Source: Brevundimonas sp.
Lineage (GTDB): Bacteria; Pseudomonadota; Alphaproteobacteria; Caulobacterales; Caulobacteraceae
DNA: 64,000 nucleotides
Assembly (NCBI RefSeq): GCF_027487935.1
Contig: NZ_JAIYCP010000003.1
Coordinates: 1-64,000, forward strand
Direction: 5' to 3'
Position 1 is the first letter of the stretch, and every line of letters starts with the position of its first letter. Below are positions 33,911 through 44,004 of this stretch, one piece after another. A program made the translations under genes and the position numbers. The notes beneath the pieces are model-generated. The model was not told the DNA's origin. It ran no database searches and saw nothing but the letters and a program-made list of their open reading frames with translations.

Positions 33911-34996
33911 ATGTCCCACAACACCTTCGGCCATCTGTTTCGCGTGACCACCTGGGGCGAGAGCCACGGGCCGGCGATCGGCTGTGTCGTCGACGGCTGC
34001 CCGCCGCTGATCCCCCTGACCGAGGCCGACCTGCAGCCGTGGCTGGATCGGCGCAAGCCGGGCGGCAGCCGCTTCGTCACCCAGCGGCAGGAGAGCGACA
34101 CGGCGCGCATCCTGTCGGGCGTCTTCGACGACGGCCACGGCCCGGTGACTACCGGCGCGCCGATCGCCATCCAGATCGGGAATGAGGACGCCCGGTCCAG
34201 GGACTATGGCGAGATCGCCCGCGCCTTCCGACCCGGCCACGCGGATTACACCTACCAAGCCAAATACGGTGTGCGCGATCATCGCGGCGGCGGCCGCTCC
34301 TCGGCGCGCGAGACGGCGATGCGGGTGGCGGCGGGGGCTGTGGCGCGCAAGGTGCTGGGCGACGGCGTCTCTATCCGCGCCGGGGTGGTCCAGCTGGGAC
34401 CGCACCGGATCGCGCCCGAGGCGGTCGATTTCGACGCGGTGTACGACAACCCCCTGTTCGCGGCCTCGGCGGCGGTCGTCCCGGCCTGGGAGACCTATCT
34501 CGACGGTATCCGCAAGGCCGGTTCGTCGATCGGCGCCGTGGTCGCGCTGGAGGTGACAGGCCTGCCCGCCGGCTGGGGCGCGCCGCTGTATGGCAAGCTG
34601 GATGCCGAACTGGCGGCGGCGATGATGTCGATCAATGCGGTCAAGGGCGTCGAGATCGGCGCGGGCTTCGGGTCGGCCGAACTGACCGGCGAAGAGAATG
34701 CCGACGCCATGCGGCTGGGCGAGGACGGGCGGCCGGTCTTCCTGTCCAACCACGCGGGCGGGGTGCTGGGCGGCATATCGACCGGCCAGCCGCTGACGGC
34801 GCGGGTGGCCTTCAAGCCCACCTCCTCCATCCTGACGCCGGGCCAGACCATCACCCGCGACGGGACCGAGACCGAGGTGCGGACCAAGGGGCGGCACGAC
34901 CCCTGCGTGGCCCTGCGCGGCGTGCCGGTGGTGGAAGCCATGGCGGCCTGTGTGCTGGCGGATGCGATGCTGAGGCATCGAGCGCAGGTGGGTTGA
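33911..34996 (+). CDS. aroC: AroC, chorismate synthase
   Basis: This is a 361-residue enzyme of standard length that converts EPSP to chorismate using reduced FMN. All signature regions are visible: [18 protein letters not shown] near residue 17, [17 protein letters not shown] near 120 and the C-terminal [17 protein letters not shown]. The upstream ATG in frame overlaps the DnaJ-like gene; the start at 33911 ([12 protein letters not shown]) is the family one. Confidence 0.98.
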   Translation: MSHNTFGHLFRVTTWGESHGPAIGCVVDGCPPLIPLTEADLQPWLDRRKPGGSRFVTQRQESDTARILSGVFDDGHGPVTTGAPIAIQIGNEDARSRDYGEIARAFRPGHADYTYQAKYGVRDHRGGGRSSARETAMRVAAGAVARKVLGDGVSIRAGVVQLGPHRIAPEAVDFDAVYDNPLFAASAAVVPAWETYLDGIRKAGSSIGAVVALEVTGLPAGWGAPLYGKLDAELAAAMMSINAVKGVEIGAGFGSAELTGEENADAMRLGEDGRPVFLSNHAGGVLGGISTGQPLTARVAFKPTSSILTPGQTITRDGTETEVRTKGRHDPCVALRGVPVVEAMAACVLADAMLRHRAQVG

Positions 34997-35012
34997 GCTT
35001 CAACATCAAATC

Positions 35013-35020
35013 GTATATAC
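35013..35020. promoter_or_regulatory. Small palindrome before brnT
   Basis: GTATATAC ends two bases before the brnT ATG, where no ribosome binding site is visible. It could be an operator half or -10 element for BrnA autoregulation; the length is too short for certainty. Confidence 0.4.
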
Positions 35021-35021
35021 A

Positions 35022-35279
35022 ATGGACGTTCTCTTCGATCCGGCCAAGGACACGATGAACATTGAGAAGCACGGGATATCCTTGTCTCGCGCCAATGATT
35101 TCGAACTGATCGCCGTCTTCGATGATGACCGCCGGGACTATGGAGAACGTCGGCGTCGTGCCTATGGGCTGATCGACGGCAAGACCTACTATCTGGCCTA
35201 TGCGGTCCGGGATGGCCGCATCCGAGCCATCAGCCTTCGCCGCGCCCATGCCAAGGAGTTCAGACGCCATGTCAGATGA
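35022..35279 (+). CDS. brnT: BrnT, type II toxin (RNase)
   Basis: This is an 85-residue BrnT toxin. FDPAKDTMNIEKHGISLSRAND at the N-terminus, the YGERRRRAYGLIDGKTYYLAY core and RAISLRRAHAKEFRRH at the C-terminus match the family RNase that inhibits translation. Its stop overlaps the downstream antitoxin gene by 11 bases. The toxin-first order is the family norm. Confidence 0.95.
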   Translation: MDVLFDPAKDTMNIEKHGISLSRANDFELIAVFDDDRRDYGERRRRAYGLIDGKTYYLAYAVRDGRIRAISLRRAHAKEFRRHVR

Positions 35280-35529
35280 AGCTCGCCTCGACGACAACCC
35301 GGATTGGACCGAGGCCGATTTCGCGAGAGCCAAGGGGCCCGATACACTTTCGACCGAAGAGTTGGCCGCGTTTCCGCGCACCCGCGTTCGCAGCGTTCAG
35401 AAAGCCCCGACCAAACGCCCCATCTCGCTGCGCGTTGATGCTGATATTCTGGATTCCTACCGCGCCACAGGTCCAGGCTGGCAGGTCAGGATGAACGACG
35501 CCTTGCGCAAGGCCATGCCGCGCAACTGA
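35269..35529 (+). CDS. brnA: BrnA, antitoxin and autorepressor
   Basis: This is an 86-residue antitoxin with an acidic N-terminal half (DDNPDWTEADFARA) and a C-terminal ribbon-helix-helix (KRPISLRVDADILDSYRATGPGWQVRMNDALRKAM), the BrnA layout. It binds BrnT and normally represses brnTA. Its ATG lies within the end of brnT, at 35269, in a different frame. Confidence 0.94.
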   Translation: MSDEARLDDNPDWTEADFARAKGPDTLSTEELAAFPRTRVRSVQKAPTKRPISLRVDADILDSYRATGPGWQVRMNDALRKAMPRN

Positions 35530-35607
35530 TCTCTTTCCGCCACCGACACTGTTGCCTATATGGCCGCCAGCGAGGTTCCTAACCCTCGGAATCCCGGGAG
35601 CTTCCCC

Positions 35608-36303
35608 ATGATCGACGTTCGACCCTTCAACACCCTTGGCGGCGCCAACCACGGCTGGCTGAACGCAAAGCACCATTTCTCCTTTGCCAACTACTATGAC
35701 CCCGCCCGCATGAGCTGGGGCCGGCTGCGTGTCTGGAATGACGATGAGATCGCCGCCAAGTCAGGCTTTCCGCCCCACCCCCATGCCGACATGGAGATCA
35801 TCACCTATGTCCGCACCGGGGCCATCACCCATGAGGATTCCATGGGCAACAAGGGCCGCACCGGCGCGGGCGACGTGCAGGTGATGAGCGCGGGCACAGG
35901 CGTGCGGCACTCGGAGTTCAATCTCGAGAACGAGATGACGACGCTGTTCCAGATCTGGATCGAGGCCGACAAGCGCGGCGCGACGCCCAGCTGGGGTGCC
36001 CGGGAGTTTCCGAAGAGCGACCGGAGCGGCAAATTCTCGGTGCTGGCCTCGGGCGATCCGGGCGATGACGCCCTGACCATCAACGCCGACGCCAGGGTGC
36101 TGGGCGCCACGCTGAAGGCGGGCGAGCGTCTGACCTATGCGCTGGCCGAGGGGCGTCGGGCCTATCTGGTGCCGGCGGTCGGCGCGGTGGACGTCAATGG
36201 TACGGCCCTGAACGCCCGCGACGGCGCGGCGATCAAGGACGAGGCGGAGATCACGATCACGGCGAAGGACGATGCGGAACTGGTGATGGTGGATTCGCTC
36301 TGA
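35608..36303 (+). CDS. Pirin-family bicupin protein
   Basis: This is a 231-residue bicupin. The pirin signature HPHADMEIITYVRTGAITHEDS (residues about 55-76) includes two metal-binding histidines, followed by GDVQVMSAGTGVRHSEFN and the EADKRG region. Bacterial pirins include quercetin 2,3-dioxygenase-like enzymes and metabolic regulators; which applies is unclear. The ATG at 35608 has GGGAG nine bases upstream. Confidence 0.93.
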   Translation: MIDVRPFNTLGGANHGWLNAKHHFSFANYYDPARMSWGRLRVWNDDEIAAKSGFPPHPHADMEIITYVRTGAITHEDSMGNKGRTGAGDVQVMSAGTGVRHSEFNLENEMTTLFQIWIEADKRGATPSWGAREFPKSDRSGKFSVLASGDPGDDALTINADARVLGATLKAGERLTYALAEGRRAYLVPAVGAVDVNGTALNARDGAAIKDEAEITITAKDDAELVMVDSL

Positions 36304-36318
36304 CCTTGACGGTCGTCA

Positions 36319-36447
36319 CCCTCGGGCTTGACCCGAGGGCCGGATTGTACGGTGCGCGGTGGATGGGCCGGCCCGGCGACCTCAGGGCCGATGGACGCCG
36401 CCCAGACCGCCTCGGCCTCCGATCCTCGGGTCAAGCCCGAGGATGAC
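36319..36447. repeat. Pair of inverted CCCTCGGG repeats
   Basis: Two copies of a palindromic element, CCCTCGGG-CTTGA-CCCGAGGG (36319-36339) and CCTCGGG-TCAAG-CCCGAGG (36424-36442), lie in opposite orientation about 85 bases apart in the pirin-lon gap. A degenerate fragment occurs near 22561. This element type is common between alphaproteobacterial genes. Confidence 0.8.
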
Positions 36448-36468
36448 GGGGAAGGGAGATCGAAAATG

Positions 36469-36505
36469 AAAAACCCCGCCCGGATCGCTCCGGGCGGGGT
36501 TTTTT
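36469..36505. terminator. Bidirectional terminator between pirin and lon
   Basis: A perfect 10-bp stem CCCCGCCCGG / CCGGGCGGGG is flanked by AAAAA on the left and TTTTTT on the right, so it can stop transcription from both converging genes. The lon stop lies one base beyond. Confidence 0.95.
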
Positions 36506-36506
36506 G

Positions 36507-38915
36507 TCAGTGCGTGGCGACCGCCGCGCCCGGGTCCTGGGGCGGCTGGGCGGCCGGCAGAGGGTCGGCGGCCTCGTCCCATTCGACCGGGGTCAGTTCG
36601 CCGGTCAGGGCCCATTTCAGGGCCTCGTCGGCGGTCTTGATCGGGATGATCTCCAGCCCGCCCTTCACATTGTCGGGCACGTCGGCGAGGTCCTTTTCGT
36701 TCTCCTCGGGGATCAGCACCGTCTTGATGCCCGAGCGGAGGGCCGCCAGCAGCTTCTCCTTCAGGCCGCCGATGGCGGTGACCCGGCCGCGCAGGGTGAT
36801 CTCGCCGGTCATGGCGATGTCCTTGCGGATCGGAATACCGGTCAGGACCGAGACCATGGCGACCGTCATGGCCACACCGGCAGAGGGGCCGTCTTTCGGT
36901 GTCGCACCGTCCGGCACGTGAACGTGGATGTCGGTCTTCTCGAACATCGGCGGCTTGACGCCGATGCTGAGCGAGCGGGCCCGGACATAGGAGGCGGCCG
37001 CGGAGATGGACTCCTTCATCACCTCCTTGAGGTTTCCGGTCACGGTCATGCGGCCGCGGCCCGGCATCCTGATCGCCTCGATGGTGAGTATCTCGCCGCC
37101 GAACTCGGTCCAGGCCAGGCCGGTGACGATGCCGACCTGATCCTCCTCGTCGGTCTCGCCGTAGCGGTATTTCCGGACGCCCGCGTATTTGGCCAGCTTC
37201 TCGGCATCGATGGTGATCGACAGCGTCTTCTCGCGCGCCATTTCCCGCACAGCCTTGCGGGCCAGGCCGCCCAGGGCGCGTTCCAGCGAACGCACGCCGG
37301 CTTCTCGGGTGTAGTAGCGGATCAGGTCGCGGACCATGTCCTCAGGCACGACGAATTCCGCCGGCTTGAGGCCGTTCTCGGCCGTCACCTTGGGCAGGAC
37401 GTGGCGCAGGGCGATCTGGACCTTCTCGTCCTCGGTGTAGCCGCTGACCCGGATGATCTCCATGCGATCCAGCAGGGGCTGGGGCATGTTCAGCGTATTG
37501 GCCGTGGTCACGAACATGACGTTCGACAGGTCGTAATCGACCTCCAGATAGTGGTCGCCGAAGGCATTGTTCTGCGCCGGATCCAGCACCTCGAGCAGGG
37601 CCGAGGACGGGTCCCCGCGCCAGTCGGCGCCCAGTTTGTCGATCTCGTCCAGCAGGATGAAGGCGTTGGTGGTCTTCACCTTCTTCATCGACTGGATGAT
37701 CTTGCCCGGCATGGAGCCGATATAGGTCCGGCGGTGGCCACGGATCTCGGCCTCATCGCGCACACCGCCCAGCGACATGCGGATGTATTCCCGGCCGGTG
37801 GCCTTGGCGATCGACTTGGCCAGCGAGGTCTTGCCGACGCCCGGAGGGCCGACGAGGCACAGGATCGGCCCCTTGAGGGTATTGGTGCGGGCCTGGACCG
37901 CCAGATATTCGATGATCCGTTCCTTGACCTTCTCGAGACCGTAGTGGTCCTCCTCGAGGATCGCCTCGGCCTTGCTGAGGTCGATGGCCTTCGTCTTGGC
38001 CTTGCCCCAGGGGATCGACAGCAGCCAGTCGAGGTAGTTGCGCACCACCGTCGATTCCGCGGACATCGGGCTCATGTTGCGCAGCTTCCTGACCTCGGCC
38101 TCGGCCTTGGTCCGGGCTTCCTTTGACAGGCGCGTCTTCCGGATGCGCTTCTCCAGCTCCATGATCTCGTCACGGCTGTCGTCGGTCTCGCCCAGCTCGC
38201 GCTGGATCGCCTTCATCTGCTCGTTCAGATAATATTCGCGCTGGGTCTTCTCCATCTGGCGCTTCACGCGCGAGCGGATCTTCTTCTCGACCTGGAGCAC
38301 GGAGATCTCACCCTCCATCAGGCCGTAGACCTTCTCCAGCCGTTCCGGGACGGCGATGGTTTCCAGCAGCCCCTGTTTGTCGCCGATCTTGACGGACAGA
38401 TGGGCGGCCACGCTGTCGGCCAGCTTGGACGGATCGGTGATCTGGGGGATGGAGCTGAGGGCCTCGGGCGGGACCTTCTTGTTCAGCTTCACATAGTTTT
38501 CGAACTGCTCGATGACGGCGCGCAACAGGGCTTCCGACTGGTCGGGTTCGCCCGGCTCATCGGCGATCTCGACGGCTTCCGCCTCGAAATAGTCGGTGCG
38601 ATCGGTGAATTTCGTCAGGCGCGCGCGGCTCTTGCCCTCGACCAGCACCTTGACGGTGCCGTCCGGCAGTTTGAGCAGCTGCAGCACGGTGGCCAGCACC
38701 CCGATCGGATAGATGGCGTCGGCCGCAGGATCGTCATCGACGCTGTTCCGCTGGGTGGCCAGCAGGATCTGCTTCTCGCCCTTCATGATCTCGTCGAGCG
38801 CCTTGACCGACTTTTCGCGGCCGACGAACAGCGGAACGACCATGTGCGGAAAGACGACGATGTCTCTCAGCGGCAGGACGGGCAGAATTCTGGTCAAACC
38901 AGGGGTCTCGGACAT
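36507..38915 (-). CDS. lon: Lon, ATP-dependent protease
   Basis: This is an 802-residue LonA. It has an N-terminal substrate-binding domain (1-about 205), a coiled region, an AAA+ domain with Walker A GPPGVGKT at 356-363, and a C-terminal protease domain with the Ser678-Lys721 dyad (DGPSAGVAM and GGLKEK). In Caulobacter, Lon degrades DnaA, CcrM and SciP and misfolded proteins. A sigma-32-like promoter lies about 110 bases upstream. Confidence 0.99.
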   Translation of the reverse strand: MSETPGLTRILPVLPLRDIVVFPHMVVPLFVGREKSVKALDEIMKGEKQILLATQRNSVDDDPAADAIYPIGVLATVLQLLKLPDGTVKVLVEGKSRARLTKFTDRTDYFEAEAVEIADEPGEPDQSEALLRAVIEQFENYVKLNKKVPPEALSSIPQITDPSKLADSVAAHLSVKIGDKQGLLETIAVPERLEKVYGLMEGEISVLQVEKKIRSRVKRQMEKTQREYYLNEQMKAIQRELGETDDSRDEIMELEKRIRKTRLSKEARTKAEAEVRKLRNMSPMSAESTVVRNYLDWLLSIPWGKAKTKAIDLSKAEAILEEDHYGLEKVKERIIEYLAVQARTNTLKGPILCLVGPPGVGKTSLAKSIAKATGREYIRMSLGGVRDEAEIRGHRRTYIGSMPGKIIQSMKKVKTTNAFILLDEIDKLGADWRGDPSSALLEVLDPAQNNAFGDHYLEVDYDLSNVMFVTTANTLNMPQPLLDRMEIIRVSGYTEDEKVQIALRHVLPKVTAENGLKPAEFVVPEDMVRDLIRYYTREAGVRSLERALGGLARKAVREMAREKTLSITIDAEKLAKYAGVRKYRYGETDEEDQVGIVTGLAWTEFGGEILTIEAIRMPGRGRMTVTGNLKEVMKESISAAASYVRARSLSIGVKPPMFEKTDIHVHVPDGATPKDGPSAGVAMTVAMVSVLTGIPIRKDIAMTGEITLRGRVTAIGGLKEKLLAALRSGIKTVLIPEENEKDLADVPDNVKGGLEIIPIKTADEALKWALTGELTPVEWDEAADPLPAAQPPQDPGAAVATH

Positions 38916-39025
38916 GATGCAACTCTCACAGGGTCCTCGTTGATCTCGGACCCGCCGCGGCGGCGTGCGGAGCGCCTGTGCCCCGCCGTTTCGACTCGGC
39001 CCGCCATTCGGCGGCCTTCGGAGGA

Positions 39026-39055
39026 GTATGTGGTTCAGGAACGGCCCGGTTCAAG
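39026..39055 (-). promoter_or_regulatory. Sigma-32-like heat-shock promoter of lon
   Basis: On the minus strand CTTGAA (39055-39050) is followed after 16 bases by CCACATAC (39033-39026), close to the CTTGAA / CCCCATNT pattern recognised by RpoH. It fits the known heat induction of lon in related bacteria. Confidence 0.65.
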
Positions 39056-39109
39056 CGTGACGGACAGTGAAGGCCGTCTTCCGTCCACAGGCGGCCGGCA
39101 CAGGCCGCC

Positions 39110-39146
39110 AAAAAGAAGGGCGGATCCGTCGCCGGACCCGCCCTTC
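39110..39146 (-). terminator. Intrinsic terminator of clpX
   Basis: Read on the minus strand, GAAGGGCGGGTCCG pairs with CGGATCCGCCCTTC (one mismatch) around GCGA, followed by TTTTT. It lies 21 bases past the clpX stop and separates clpX from lon. Confidence 0.88.
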
Positions 39147-39167
39147 CCGTCTCATTAGCCGTCTGGA

Positions 39168-40442
39168 TCAGGCCGCGCTGTCGGGAGCCGACTTCTTGGA
39201 CTTGGTCTCGGAATAGATCAGCAGCGGCTGGGCCTTGCCCTCGATGACCTCGGCATTGACCACCACTTCCTCGACGCCTTCGAAGGTCGGCAGTTCGAAC
39301 ATCGTCTCCAGCAGGATGCCTTCCAGGATGGAACGCAGGCCGCGGGCGCCGGTCTTGCGGGTGATGGCCTTCTTGGCGACGGCGGTCAGGGCGTCGTCGG
39401 TGAAGGTCAGATCGACATTCTCCATCTCGAACAGACGCTTGTACTGTTTGACCAGGGCGTTTTTGGGCTCGGTCAGGATGGTGACCAGGGCCGGTTCGTC
39501 GAGGTCTTCCAGCGTCGCCAGCACCGGCAGACGGCCGATGAACTCGGGGATCAGGCCGAACCGCATCAGATCGTCGGGTTCGACCCCCTTGAGGATGTCG
39601 CCGGTGCGGCGCTCGTCGACTTCCTTGACCTTGGCGCCGAAACCGATCGAGGCCCCATCACCCCGCGCCGTGATCACCTTTTCCAGACCGGCGAAGGCGC
39701 CGCCGACGATGAACAGGATGTTGGCGGTGTCGACCTGCAGGAACTCCTGCTGCGGATGCTTGCGGCCGCCCTGCGGGGGCACCGAGGCGACGGTGCCTTC
39801 CATGATCTTGAGCAGGGCCTGCTGCACGCCCTCGCCCGAGACGTCGCGGGTGATCGAGGGATTGTCCGACTTGCGTGAAATCTTGTCGATCTCGTCGATA
39901 TAGACGATGCCCCGCTGGGCCCGCTCGACATTGTAGTCCGAGGCCTGGAGCAGTTTGAGAATGATGTTCTCGACGTCCTCACCGACATAGCCGGCTTCGG
40001 TCAGGGTCGTGGCGTCGGCCATGGTGAAGGGCACGTCGATGATGCGGGCCAGGGTCTGGGCCAGCAGCGTCTTGCCCGAGCCGGTGGGCCCGATCAGCAT
40101 GATGTTGGACTTGGCCAGTTCGACGTCGTTGTTCTTGGTCGCGTGGTTCAGCCGCTTGTAGTGGTTGTGGACCGCGACGCTCAGCACCTTCTTGGCGTGG
40201 CTCTGGCCGATCACATAGTCGTCAAGTACCTCGCGGATCTCCTTGGGCGACGGCACGCCGTCCTTGGCCTTGGAGAAGGAAATCTTGTGCTCTTCACGGA
40301 TGATATCCATGCACAGTTCGACGCATTCATCGCAGATGAACACGGTCGGCCCGGCGATGAGCTTGCGCACCTCGTGCTGGCTCTTCCCGCAGAATGAGCA
40401 GTAAAGCGTGCTCTTGGCGTCGGTGCCGGCGGCTTTGGTCAT
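39168..40442 (-). CDS. clpX: ClpX, AAA+ unfoldase of ClpXP
   Basis: This is a 424-residue ClpX. It has an N-terminal zinc-binding domain with cysteines at 15, 18, 37 and 40, then the AAA+ domain with [15 protein letters not shown], the DEIDKI Walker B and the sensor-2 GARGLRSI region. The C-terminus is longer than E. coli ClpX by a few Lys/Ser residues. ClpX is essential in Caulobacter, targeting CtrA among others. The ATG at 40442 matches the family; an open frame extends 34 codons upstream. Confidence 0.99.
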   Translation of the reverse strand: MTKAAGTDAKSTLYCSFCGKSQHEVRKLIAGPTVFICDECVELCMDIIREEHKISFSKAKDGVPSPKEIREVLDDYVIGQSHAKKVLSVAVHNHYKRLNHATKNNDVELAKSNIMLIGPTGSGKTLLAQTLARIIDVPFTMADATTLTEAGYVGEDVENIILKLLQASDYNVERAQRGIVYIDEIDKISRKSDNPSITRDVSGEGVQQALLKIMEGTVASVPPQGGRKHPQQEFLQVDTANILFIVGGAFAGLEKVITARGDGASIGFGAKVKEVDERRTGDILKGVEPDDLMRFGLIPEFIGRLPVLATLEDLDEPALVTILTEPKNALVKQYKRLFEMENVDLTFTDDALTAVAKKAITRKTGARGLRSILEGILLETMFELPTFEGVEEVVVNAEVIEGKAQPLLIYSETKSKKSAPDSAA

Positions 40443-40631
40443 CGAGGTCTTCTCACTCCCGCGGTTCACCCCGATATGGGGCTGACGCGCATCCTTCGCG
40501 TTGATTCCCTGACGATGGGCGCAAAGGTCTTCAAAAATTGACAATCACCCATACCGGGGTCCGCCACAACCCCGACCAGGCTACACGGAAGTCCGAAACC
40601 GAACGGGCAGTGTTGAGAGAGATCGCGGCGA

Positions 40632-41273
40632 ATGTCTGACATGGGAAGCCCGGCCCTGATTCACCAGCCGCCGGGTAAGGAACAGGCCATCGTCGCCTTC
40701 GATTTCGACGGTACGCTGACGGTTCGCGACAGTTTCACCGGCTTCCTGCGGTGGCGGGCGGGCGGGCGCGGCTGGCTGAAGGGCCTGGCGAGGCTGACGC
40801 CGGATGTCGCCGCCTATGTGGCGGACCGTGACCGCGGACGTCTCAAGGCCGCGTCTGTGCGGGAATTCCTGAAGGGCGTGCCCCGGGACCGGCTGGAGGC
40901 CGACGCCGAGGCCTTCGCCGGCCAGGTCTGGCCGCGTTTCATGCGCCATGACGCCCTTGCCTGCTGGCATGACTGGGGCCGCCGCGGGGCCTTCCGGGTG
41001 ATCGTCACCGCCAGTCCCGACATCACCGTGGCACCGTTCGCCCGACGCCTCGGCGCGGAGGCCCTGCTGGGCACACCGCTGGTCTTCGACAGCGGGGACC
41101 GGGTGACGGGCGCGTTCGCCGGCCCGAACTGCCGAGGCGAGGAAAAGGTGCGACGCCTGCGGGCCGCCTTCGGGGACGATATGCTGCTGACGGCGGCCTA
41201 TGGCGACACCACCGGCGACACCGAGATGCTGGCCATGGCGGACGAGGCCGGATTCCGGCGGTTCAAGGGCTGA
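40632..41273 (+). CDS. cicA: CicA-like HAD-family phosphatase between clpP and clpX
   Basis: This is a 213-residue HAD (PSPase-like, IB) hydrolase with motif I DFDGTLTVRD at about 24-33, the motif II T/S in VIVTASPDITVAPF near 118, and GDTTGDTEML as motif III/IV near 190. It lies opposite in direction between clpP and clpX, as does cicA in Caulobacter crescentus, where precise dosage is needed for growth and shape. The gene name rests on position plus family; substrate is unknown. Confidence 0.85.
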   Translation: MSDMGSPALIHQPPGKEQAIVAFDFDGTLTVRDSFTGFLRWRAGGRGWLKGLARLTPDVAAYVADRDRGRLKAASVREFLKGVPRDRLEADAEAFAGQVWPRFMRHDALACWHDWGRRGAFRVIVTASPDITVAPFARRLGAEALLGTPLVFDSGDRVTGAFAGPNCRGEEKVRRLRAAFGDDMLLTAAYGDTTGDTEMLAMADEAGFRRFKG

Positions 41274-41282
41274 CGCGGCGCG

Positions 41283-41600
41283 TCAGTGCCCTTCGGCATC
41301 CACATCGAAGACCATGGGCTTGCCGCGCGACGTCGGGTTCCAGCCGGCCTCGATCACCGCCGTCACCGCGTTGCGAATGTGGTCCGGATTCACGAACTGC
41401 TTTTCCGTGTCCGGGCGTCCATTGGGGCGCAGGGGCGGCGGGAATTGCACAATGGCCTCGCGCTTGAAACCGTCCAGGCGCAGGGTCACGGCGATCCCCT
41501 CCCACTTGCCGCCGCTCAGCGGCCGGGGCTGTCGCCGCAGCTCCCAATGGTAGATGTCGCCGTCGATCCCGACGGTCCCGGTGTTGTCTCGCGTCTGCAT
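41283..41600 (-). CDS. Conserved small hypothetical protein
   Basis: This is a 105-residue protein with a regular soluble composition (starts MQTRDNTGTVGIDGDIYHWELRRQP, central KWEGIAVTLRLDGFKREAIVQFPPP). No signal peptide or membrane segment is seen. It resembles short conserved proteins of Caulobacterales of unknown function. It ends nine bases from the convergent cicA stop. The ATG at 41600 was chosen over an upstream one (41618) by the family-like start. Confidence 0.75.
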   Translation of the reverse strand: MQTRDNTGTVGIDGDIYHWELRRQPRPLSGGKWEGIAVTLRLDGFKREAIVQFPPPLRPNGRPDTEKQFVNPDHIRNAVTAVIEAGWNPTSRGKPMVFDVDAEGH

Positions 41601-41664
41601 GGCGTCCTGATAGCACAAAGAAAATGTTCAGGGCCCAGCGGTTGCGCCGCCAAAGGCCGGTGCT

Positions 41665-41865
41665 TCAGTGAGCTGGCCAGGTTTGCGAAGGCAAGACGAC
41701 GGGTGCGCCGCACTCCGTGAACGCTTCGCCCGGGAAGAGCGACTGAATCAGCGAAGGCAGGATGCCGGCAGCCAGCTCGAGCGCCTGAAGACTGCTGGCC
41801 CCGTGCACATTCCGGACGCAGGCGGTGTCCGATTCCAGCCGTATCTCGCAGGTCCAGCAACTCAT
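41665..41865 (-). CDS. Small DUF6968-like protein, perhaps truncated
   Basis: This is a 66-residue protein beginning MSCWTCEIRLES and containing VHGASSLQALELAAGILPSLI, then CGAPVVLP. The SLQALELA helix and the closing G.P...P pattern recall DUF6968 proteins, which are usually about 90 residues; this copy lacks the N-terminal beta strands. It may be a remnant or a short form. The frame is open 33 codons further upstream (ATG at 41964) with different composition. Codon use matches the neighbourhood. Confidence 0.45.
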   Translation of the reverse strand: MSCWTCEIRLESDTACVRNVHGASSLQALELAAGILPSLIQSLFPGEAFTECGAPVVLPSQTWPAH

Positions 41866-42124
41866 CGCGCTGTTCAGAACCGGCTTTGAAATGAAGGCCG
41901 AAAGGCGCGGCCCGCCTACCCGACTTGATTCATATACGAACCCGATCCCCGGTCCTGCTGACATTGGGCCAAAAATCCTCTGCGGCGGCCCCTGCCGGGG
42001 TGGCAGGCCGAAACCAGGATCGAAACCGGTTTGGTGCGCCGACCACCCGCCTCATCAGGGAGATGCAACCAAAACGCCACTCACATACACGTCAGACCTG
42101 CGCCCGGCCATCCGGCCGGAAGGA

Positions 42125-42802
42125 TCAGACCGTCTTGATCCCGTCGCCCTCGGCCTGTTCGCGGCGGTCGTAGACGTGGTCGACGACGCCCCAGGCCTTG
42201 GCGTCCTCGGCACTCATGAAGTGGTCGCGGTCGAGGGTCTTTTCGACTTCCTCATAGGTCCGGCCGGTGTGGTGGACGTAGATCTCGTTGAGGCGGCGCT
42301 TGGTGTAGCGGATGTCGGCGGCGTGCAGTTCGATGTCCGAGGCCTGGCCACGGAAGCCGCCCGAGGGCTGGTGCACCATGATGCGGGCGTTCGGCAGGGC
42401 CACACGCTGGCCGGCGGCACCGGCGGCGAGGATCAGCGAACCGGCCGAGGCCGCCATGCCCATGCAGACGGTCGAAACCGGCGAGCGGATGTATTGCATG
42501 GTGTCGTAGATCGCGAGCGCCGACGAAACCTGCCCGCCGGGGCTGTTGATATACATGGAGATTTCCTTCTTCGGATTTTCCGATTCCAGGAACAGCAGCT
42601 GGGCGCAGATCAGCGAGGCCATGCCGTCCTCGAAGGGACCGGTCAGGAAGATGATCCGCTCGCGCAGCAGGCGCGAGAAGATGTCGAAGGCGCGCTCGCC
42701 CCGGCTGGACTGCTCCACCACCATGGGGACGAGGTTCATGTTCATCAGTTCGATGGGATCGCGCATGTGGGCCTTCTCGGGATGCATTCGGGTACGACTC
42801 AC
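42125..42802 (-). CDS. clpP: ClpP, protease subunit
   Basis: This is a 225-residue ClpP with catalytic Ser119 (GMAASAGS), His144 (MVHQPSGGF) and Asp193 (DRDHFM). It forms the tetradecameric chamber used by ClpX and ClpA, both in this window. The start is GTG at 42802 with GGGGGAG six bases upstream; an in-frame ATG 15 bases on is an alternative. A GC-rich hairpin without a U-run follows the stop. Confidence 0.98.
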   Translation of the reverse strand: MSRTRMHPEKAHMRDPIELMNMNLVPMVVEQSSRGERAFDIFSRLLRERIIFLTGPFEDGMASLICAQLLFLESENPKKEISMYINSPGGQVSSALAIYDTMQYIRSPVSTVCMGMAASAGSLILAAGAAGQRVALPNARIMVHQPSGGFRGQASDIELHAADIRYTKRRLNEIYVHHTGRTYEEVEKTLDRDHFMSAEDAKAWGVVDHVYDRREQAEGDGIKTV

Positions 42803-42880
42803 CGGTCGCTCCCCCTCTTGGACAGGATATCGCGTTGCCGAACCGTTGACGCAAGGCGCGAAGGCGTCAGGAAAGCCCGA

Positions 42881-43870
42881 TCACTCCGCTGCAGCCCCGG
42901 CCGCCTCGCGCCGGTCGCGGGTCACGGCCTCGGCCACGGCGCGGACCTGGCTGTTGCGGTTGATGCGCAGCTGGTCGTGCTCATACAGGGCCGTCAGATA
43001 GGACCGGTCCCATTCCGTCAGCCCTGCCGAGGCCGAGGCCGGATCGGCGAACAGGTTCAGGATGGTCGGATAGGGGGCCGTGTCCGCCTCCGCATCGATC
43101 TGGGCCAGGGCAACCAGCGCCAGATAGTCGGCCAGCTGGACCAGACTGGCCCCGGCCAACCGGTCGACATCGACGATGATGACGGAGCGCACCATGTCGT
43201 CGCGGATCTGGGTCCTCAGGCGCGAGGCGGCGAAGACATTGATGCTCGGCGCGGCGGGAGCGCCGGTTGATGGACTGATGTCTCCCGGCAGGCGCACAGC
43301 CCGGGTGCCGGTCTCTGAATCGATCGGCATGCTGATCTGCCACCAGCGCACCGGCTGGTCGCCTGTCCTGAAGTTCCGGAAAGCCCGGGTCCCTGCGTCG
43401 GTGCCGTTGTGGCGCAGGTCGAAATTGCGCGGCCGGTCCTCGACGAGGGCCGAGGCCAGGCCCGCACCGTCGACGGCGGCCACGATCAGAACGTTTGGCC
43501 GACAGCCGGGCTCGCCCGCCTCCACCTCCAGCTCACGCGCGACGTCCGAGATGCGGTCGATGACGTACTGGCCGACCTCGGACCGCAGATTGACCGCCCC
43601 GACGCAGACCGGCCGGTTCCAGCGGGCCAGACCGCGGTTGTTCGCCGGTTGGGAGACGTCGATAACGAAATTGCGGATCAGGGCCTCAAGCTGTCGACCC
43701 TCGACAACGACCTCACCAAGTTGGGTGGATCCCTGGGTAGTGGGGGTCTGGGCAGCGGGGGTCTGGGCAGCGGAGGTCCGGGCAGCGGGGGTCTGGGGGA
43801 CCGCCTGCGCCGGGACCGCGCCGGACCAGAGCGCAAGGGTCAGGACCAGACTGGCGGACAAGGACGACAT
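42881..43870 (-). CDS. Secreted paralog 3 of a three-gene family of unknown function
   Basis: This is a 329-residue protein with a signal peptide (1-22, ending VPAQA) and a Thr/Gln/Pro-rich spacer with AAQTP repeats. A TonB-box-like LGEVVVEGR precedes the conserved domain (about 50-300), which carries RGLARWN, PVCVGAVNL, DRISDVAREL, EAGEPGC and RWWQISMPIDSETG, then SLVQLADYLALVALAQ and LTEWDRSYLTALY. Two conserved cysteines may pair. The same blocks occur in the next two genes. The ATG at 43870 has GGAGG five bases upstream. No known domain recognised. Confidence 0.85.
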   Translation of the reverse strand: MSSLSASLVLTLALWSGAVPAQAVPQTPAARTSAAQTPAAQTPTTQGSTQLGEVVVEGRQLEALIRNFVIDVSQPANNRGLARWNRPVCVGAVNLRSEVGQYVIDRISDVARELEVEAGEPGCRPNVLIVAAVDGAGLASALVEDRPRNFDLRHNGTDAGTRAFRNFRTGDQPVRWWQISMPIDSETGTRAVRLPGDISPSTGAPAAPSINVFAASRLRTQIRDDMVRSVIIVDVDRLAGASLVQLADYLALVALAQIDAEADTAPYPTILNLFADPASASAGLTEWDRSYLTALYEHDQLRINRNSQVRAVAEAVTRDRREAAGAAAE

Positions 43871-44004
43871 GGCAGCCTCCGCAGACAATGCGAGACTACC
43901 GTGACTCCGCCATGCTGGCGTGTCAATCAGGACAACTCAACCTTGGGTCACAGCTTTCGACCGATTTGAGGCCCGTCACACCCGTCGCCGGGGTCTTCGG
44001 AAAC

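Noticed and set aside
42104..42119. Terminator after clpP
   Set aside because: A GC-rich CCGGCC/GGCCGG hairpin follows the stop closely but has no U-run; I could not support it as an intrinsic terminator.
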